Origin: Ilyomonas sp965214235
GTDB lineage: Bacteria; Bacteroidota; Bacteroidia; Chitinophagales; Chitinophagaceae
DNA length: 64,000 bases
Assembly (NCBI GenBank): GCA_965214235.1
Contig: CBDCBH010000002.1
Location: forward strand, 1,240,001 to 1,304,000
Reading direction: 5' to 3'
The stretch's first letter is position 1; every line of letters starts with the position of its first letter. Made by a program: the position numbers and the translations under genes. The notes under the pieces were generated by a model. That model worked only from the letters and a program-made list of their open reading frames with translations. It ran no database searches and was not told where the DNA came from. This document shows positions 60,012 through 64,000 of the stretch, piece after piece.

Positions 60012-60036
60012 AGTAAAAACAACGTTTGTTTTTACT
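60012..60036 (-). terminator. Short hairpin overlapping the plsC stop
   Basis: AGTAAAAACAA and TTGTTTTTACT form a perfect 11-bp inverted repeat with a 3-base loop at 60012-60036. It contains the plsC stop codon. It is made of two facing copies of the core of the 14-base word, with the T tract inside the stem. Confidence 0.75.
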
Positions 60037-60889
60037 CATATATATTTAATGGCAACGGATAATTTCGGTATCGGCGCAAACCTTCTTCCATAGTGGCATA
60101 CACTTTTTCGCGCAGCTCTTTTATTTGATCGATAGAATAATGGCTAACATTAATTTCATTCAGATACACACAACGGCATTTGCCCGGCGTAAGTTCTAAA
60201 AAGCCGCGATAATGCATACGTTCGTAGGTATCTAAAAACAAAATGGGTTTAATAGAAGTTTGCGTTTCAATGGCAATGCGAAACGCACCATCATAAAAAC
60301 TTTTTAGCGGTTCGCGCGTTTCATTAAATGTTCCTTCAGGAAAAATAAAGATGCTTATTTTTTTTGCCAGCGCCGCTTTTAAAGCACGCACACTTTGCGC
60401 ACGGCGTTCAAGACTGCTTCTGTCAACCACAATTGCCGCCATGCGATAAATAATGCCAAATACCGGATACTTCACCATTTCGTACTTACCCAAAATACGA
60501 ATAGGCTGATGCACCACGCGCACCGCCGATGAAATATCAACATAAGAAATATGGTTAGCTACAAAAATGTATTGTCGCGTTGTGTCGTGCGGCGCTTCGT
60601 AAATTTCTTTATAACGAATACCGATTAAAAAATACCAAACAATCGCCCATATTTTACAAATTCCATACACAAAATTTCCACCTCTAACCTTACCTAATAA
60701 CGGCGAAAGAAGCACAGGCGCCAAAACAATAAACATCAAAAGAAGAAAGCAAAGCAAAGCGTAAATACTGTACGCAATTTGAAGGCATCGCAACACTGCA
60801 TTGCGTTGCGGGTACACTGGTTTTTCGCCCGCTTCTTCCGAGGTTTTCTTTTGCTCTGTTTTGTTTATAAACCGTTGTTGGGGCTGCAT
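60032..60889 (-). CDS. plsC: 1-acyl-sn-glycerol-3-phosphate acyltransferase
   Basis: This 285-residue protein has N-terminal membrane segments (about 45-70 and 85-105) and the acyltransferase motifs NHISYVD (H-x4-D, about residue 118) and FPEGTFN (about 195). It adds the second acyl chain to lysophosphatidic acid in the membrane. The start MQPQQRFINK at 60889 is preferred over an ATG nine codons further upstream. The gene ends in a hairpin that shares bases with its stop codon. Confidence 0.93.
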   Translation of the reverse strand: MQPQQRFINKTEQKKTSEEAGEKPVYPQRNAVLRCLQIAYSIYALLCFLLLMFIVLAPVLLSPLLGKVRGGNFVYGICKIWAIVWYFLIGIRYKEIYEAPHDTTRQYIFVANHISYVDISSAVRVVHQPIRILGKYEMVKYPVFGIIYRMAAIVVDRSSLERRAQSVRALKAALAKKISIFIFPEGTFNETREPLKSFYDGAFRIAIETQTSIKPILFLDTYERMHYRGFLELTPGKCRCVYLNEINVSHYSIDQIKELREKVYATMEEGLRRYRNYPLPLNIYE

Positions 60890-61010
60890 AATTTTAGGTA
60901 AGAGGAACAACAACACTACAAAAAAAAGAGAACATTTCTATTACTTATCTGCGAATATGGTTAACAATTAACCGCAACATAAAATAAACGGTTAAGATTT
61001 ATGAATTAAC

Positions 61011-61042
61011 TTGTTTACTATAGTCATCTCTTTTCATATTTG
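61011..61042 (+). promoter_or_regulatory. Promoter of msrA
   Basis: TTG at 61011-61013 and CATATTTG at 61035-61042 (7 of 8 with TAnnTTTG) are 21 bases apart. The ATG follows 4 bases after the -7 element, which would give a very short leader; a start further downstream is an alternative. Confidence 0.45.
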
Positions 61043-61046
61043 CACC

Positions 61047-61727
61047 ATGAAGTTGGGGGTGGTTGCAAATATTTACTTATTATTTCACAGTGTTTGCACA
61101 GTGTTTGCATTGCCATCCTGTGCTGAACAAAAAAATCAGAGTAGTGTAATTATGTCTCAGGAAACAAACAAAACAGCAACTTCTGCACACACCGATACGG
61201 CTACGTTTGGCAATGGTTGCTTTTGGTGTACAGAAGCTTTTTTTCAACGTATAAAAGGTGTTGAAAAAGTTATCAGTGGCTATAGCGGCGGTACGGTTCC
61301 CAATCCATCGTACGAGCAGGTTTGCACCGGCGCAACAGGTTATGTTGAAGTGGTGCAGGTGGTTTACGATCCTTCAAAGGTTTCTTTTGATGAACTGTTG
61401 GAAGTGTTTTGGAAAACGCACGATCCTACCACGTTAAACCGTCAGGGCAACGATGTGGGAACGCAATACCGCAGTGTTGTTTTTTATCATAGTGATGAGC
61501 AAAAACAAAAGGCAGCGCATTATAAAGAAGAGCTAAACAAAAGCGGCGCATGGAACAAGCCGATAGTAACTGCTGTTGAGCCGTTTACCAATTTTTATGC
61601 GGCTGAAAATTATCACCAGAATTATTACAATAATAACCCGAGACAGATGTATTGCCAGTTTGTAATACGCCCGAAATTAGAAAAATTTGAAAAGGTTTTT
61701 AAAGAAGAATTAAAAGCGCAACAATAA
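61047..61727 (+). CDS. msrA: Peptide-methionine (S)-S-oxide reductase, exported
   Basis: This 226-residue protein is MsrA with the catalytic motif GCFWC near residues 57-61 (FGNGCFWCTEAFF). It also has YSGGTVPNPSYEQVCTG, the H-D-P-T-T segment and the YHQNYY region. The first 30 residues (YLLFHSVCTVFALPSC) look like a lipoprotein signal, so it is probably periplasmic. Relatives start near the internal Met at 61152 (MSQETN), which would give a cytoplasmic enzyme; the promoter favours the longer form. It is the partner in function of MsrB at 32 kb. Confidence 0.95.
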   Translation: MKLGVVANIYLLFHSVCTVFALPSCAEQKNQSSVIMSQETNKTATSAHTDTATFGNGCFWCTEAFFQRIKGVEKVISGYSGGTVPNPSYEQVCTGATGYVEVVQVVYDPSKVSFDELLEVFWKTHDPTTLNRQGNDVGTQYRSVVFYHSDEQKQKAAHYKEELNKSGAWNKPIVTAVEPFTNFYAAENYHQNYYNNNPRQMYCQFVIRPKLEKFEKVFKEELKAQQ

Positions 61728-61728
61728 C

Positions 61729-61759
61729 AAAAGGGTAAGCAGAAATGTTTACCCTTTTT
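61729..61759 (+). terminator. Terminator of msrA
   Basis: AAAAGGGTAA pairs with TTACCCTTTT around a 10-base loop, ending in a run of five T. It starts right after the stop. Confidence 0.88.
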
Positions 61760-62010
61760 GTTTCATGAATGCAATAGCTATAATTTATTTCGGGGCTGTT
61801 ATCGTTCAAAACATTGTTCAGCAATGGTTCCGGCTATTCGCTCCAAATCCGCCGCAAAGCCAGCGCACACAAGCCCTCAGCGGGTTTTCCGCTACTATCC
61901 GGCAGCCCATCAGCCATAAAATAAAACTCAACATTCCAAAGTGCAGCTTACTTTTAAAAACAAACCTGTTCATTTTATAAAAACATCTATTCATCTCTTA
62001 TTTTTATCCA
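61760..62010. other. Gap with a GC-rich block, possible dispersed repeat
   Basis: The first 160 bases are rich in G+C against the flanks (for example CCGGCTATTCGCTCCAAATC, then CAGCGGGTTTTCCGCTACT). A 71-codon frame at 61765-61980 lacks protein-like features. Similar blocks recur in Bacteroidota intergenic DNA from memory, which I could not verify. No gene is supported. Confidence 0.4.
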
Positions 62011-63681
62011 ATGAAAAACTTGTTTTTAATTCTTTCATTTTTCATTACCTCCTTTTGTTTTTCGCAGCAAAAACAAACCTTCACACATGCCGATACACTT
62101 CGCGGCAGTTTAAACCCAAACCGCACATGGTGGGATGTGTTGCGATACGATATTTCAGTAACGCCTAACTATGAAGCAAAAACAATTACGGGCAGTAATA
62201 CCATCACGTATAAAATAGCAGAGAAAAACCATCCGGCGTTAATGCAAATTGATTTACAACAACCGATGATTATAGATAGTATTTTGTTCAACCATCAACA
62301 ATGGCTTACTTATAATCATGACGGAAATGTTTATGTAATCAATGTTCCCCGTCAACAGAATAAAAGAGAACAAAACGTAACTATTTATTATCACGGCAAG
62401 CCTCGCGAAGCGGTAAATCCACCCTGGGATGGCGGCTGGATTTGGACAAAAGATTCGCTCGGTCGTCCGTGGATTTCAGTTGCCTGCCAGGGCTTAGGTG
62501 CAAGCGTTTGGTATCCTTGCAAAGACCATCAAAGCGATGAGCCGGATAACGGCGCATCACTCACCATTACGGTTGCTGATAGCCTTGTTGCGGTGGGCAA
62601 CGGAAGGCTTACCAACAAACACCCTAACAACAATGGCACAACGGCTTACACGTGGAGCGTGGTAAATCCTATCAACAATTATCTCATCATTCCATACATC
62701 GGCAAGTATGTAAATTTTGGCGAAGTTTATAAAGGCGAGAGGGGTAACTTAGATGTAAACCTTTGGGTGTTGGATTATAACATACAACGCGCGAAACAAC
62801 ATAGTCTGCCCGATATAAACCGGATGCTGAAAGCTTTTGAATACTGGATGGGTCCGTACCCGTTTTATGAAGATGGCTACAAGCTGGTTGACGCGCCGCA
62901 TTTGGGCATGGAACACCAAAGCGCAACGGCTTACGGCAACAAGTATATGAATGGTTACCTGGGAAGAGATTTATCGGGCACAGGCTGGGGCTTGAAGTGG
63001 GATTTTATTATTGTGCACGAAAGCGGGCACGAATGGTTTGCCAACAACATTACTTCAAAAGATTTGGCTGATATGTGGGTGCATGAAGGCTTTACCAATT
63101 ACAGCGAAACCTTGTTTACAGATTATTATTATGGCGCCGAAGCCGGCAATGACTACAACGAAGGCATAAGAAAACGGATACGAAACGATAAGCCTGTTAT
63201 TGCGCATTATGGCGTGAATGAAGAAGGCAGCGGCGATATGTATTACAAAGGCGGCAACCTGCTTCATGCTATTCGCCATGGCATGAACGATGATGAAAAA
63301 TTCAGGATGATTTTGCGTGGCTTAAACAAAACATTTTATCATCAGACTGTAACCACAAAACAAGTTGAAAATTACATCAGCCAGCAAGCTGGTTTTAATT
63401 ACAGCAAAGTGTTTGATCAATACCTGCGCACCACGCAAACACCAACGTTTTCGTTTGTTTTTAATAAAGAAAAAAACAAAATTTCTTATTGTTATTCTAA
63501 CTGCGTGGCAGGTTTTAATTTGCCTTTGGTTTTGAAAGATAGCAGCGGCGCAATTATAAAATTATATCCAACCGATCAATGGAAAACAACACCGGTTACT
63601 CAACAACAAACTGCCCTGTTTACAAAAGATGCGATTGAAAAATTATATGATATTGAAGTAAAAGAAAAGGATGAATTGTAA
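62011..63681 (+). CDS. Secreted M1-family metallopeptidase
   Basis: This 556-residue protein has a signal peptide (MKNLFLILSFFITSFCFSQ). The M1 aminopeptidase site is HESGH at residues 336-340, with the third zinc ligand E359 exactly 18 residues further (WVHEGFTNYSE). The usual GAMEN motif reads LGMEHQS. The N-terminal beta domain (about 30-250) is typical, and the long C-terminal helical domain of larger family members is mostly absent. It should trim peptides in the periplasm. Confidence 0.95.
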   Translation: MKNLFLILSFFITSFCFSQQKQTFTHADTLRGSLNPNRTWWDVLRYDISVTPNYEAKTITGSNTITYKIAEKNHPALMQIDLQQPMIIDSILFNHQQWLTYNHDGNVYVINVPRQQNKREQNVTIYYHGKPREAVNPPWDGGWIWTKDSLGRPWISVACQGLGASVWYPCKDHQSDEPDNGASLTITVADSLVAVGNGRLTNKHPNNNGTTAYTWSVVNPINNYLIIPYIGKYVNFGEVYKGERGNLDVNLWVLDYNIQRAKQHSLPDINRMLKAFEYWMGPYPFYEDGYKLVDAPHLGMEHQSATAYGNKYMNGYLGRDLSGTGWGLKWDFIIVHESGHEWFANNITSKDLADMWVHEGFTNYSETLFTDYYYGAEAGNDYNEGIRKRIRNDKPVIAHYGVNEEGSGDMYYKGGNLLHAIRHGMNDDEKFRMILRGLNKTFYHQTVTTKQVENYISQQAGFNYSKVFDQYLRTTQTPTFSFVFNKEKNKISYCYSNCVAGFNLPLVLKDSSGAIIKLYPTDQWKTTPVTQQQTALFTKDAIEKLYDIEVKEKDEL

Positions 63682-63696
63682 GGGTTTTCTTTTACT

Positions 63697-64000
63697 TCAT
63701 TTATCGGAAGCCATCTGCACTGTTTTAATTACACGCCCGGCACCACGATAACGGCTGCTCCAATAACTATCATTCAAATCGCTTATCATTACGCCTTCGC
63801 TGGTAGCGGCATGAACAAATTTGTTGTTGGTTAAGTAAATGCCAACGTGCGAAATATCTCTGCCCACCGTTTGAAAAAAAAGCAGATCGCCTTCCTGTAA
63901 ACCTTGCAACTCAATGCGGCTGCTGTTATCGTATTGCGCGCGCGCCGTTCGCGCAACATCAGTTTTGTAAACATCACGCATCATAATTTGTGTAAACGCA
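63697..64000 (-). CDS. NlpC/P60 family peptidoglycan hydrolase, 5' end outside window
   Basis: The C-terminal 100 residues of a NlpC/P60 cysteine peptidase are visible: SRIELQGLQEGDLLFFQT and SHVGIYLTNNKFVHAATSEGV, with the catalytic His in HVGIY. The frame stays open to the right edge (AFTQIMMRDVY), so the catalytic Cys lies just outside. It should cut peptide bonds in peptidoglycan. It converges with the M1 peptidase gene. Confidence 0.93.
   Translation of the reverse strand, partial: AFTQIMMRDVYKTDVARTARAQYDNSSRIELQGLQEGDLLFFQTVGRDISHVGIYLTNNKFVHAATSEGVMISDLNDSYWSSRYRGAGRVIKTVQMASDK

Noticed and set aside
61765..61980. 71-codon frame after msrA
   Set aside because: The frame lies in a GC-rich repeat-like block and has no domain, signal or start context.

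Overview
The window reads as chromosome of a member of the Bacteroidota, most likely a Chitinophagaceae-like organism. This is inferred from TAnnTTTG-type -7 promoter elements, the near absence of Shine-Dalgarno sequences, families typical of the phylum (DUF2480, DUF3109, GH97, propeller and TPR histidine kinases, a TonB gene beside folC) and A+T-rich coding. No rRNA, CRISPR array, complete insertion sequence or prophage was seen. Both window edges cut a gene (ilvD at the left, an NlpC/P60 hydrolase at the right).

Layout. 1-9 kb is a branched-chain amino acid locus (ilvD, ilvB, ilvN, ilvC, ilvA) in which almost every junction carries an unrelated small gene, one of them a methyltransferase broken by a stop codon. 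9.9-12.3 kb is the L11-L1-L10-L12 ribosomal cluster, closed by a strong terminator instead of rpoBC. 12.3-20 kb holds housekeeping and stress genes (cobalamin adenosyltransferase, LolD-like ATPase, gatC, catalase), a GH27 alpha-galactosidase and a degenerate arginase-family protein. 20-27 kb holds a lone TIR protein, trehalase, and a divergent set of a GCS2-type carboxylate-amine ligase, an ATP-grasp ligase and an esterase, a candidate for an uncharacterised amide or peptide pathway. 27-41 kb has rimM, cbpAM, dnaB, msrB, tRNA-Lys, thrS-infC, fumC, folC, tonB and tRNA-Thr. 41.5-54.7 kb has a GH78 rhamnosidase, two histidine kinases with nearly the same C-terminal half, and a regulator-kinase-TolC-adaptor operon that lacks its inner-membrane pump. 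54.9-64 kb has DUF3109, a MntA/HepT toxin-antitoxin pair, lutB, GH97, plsC, msrA and an M1 peptidase.

The most notable points are: a palindromic element read in frame inside two paralogous kinases; a 14-base word (AGTAAAAACAAACT) that recurs exactly four times, only in gaps; several genes interrupted by single-base changes, mostly in A runs; several families of intergenic inverted repeats; and conserved translation operons split away from their usual partners. All family assignments come from recognising motifs by eye; no database search was run.
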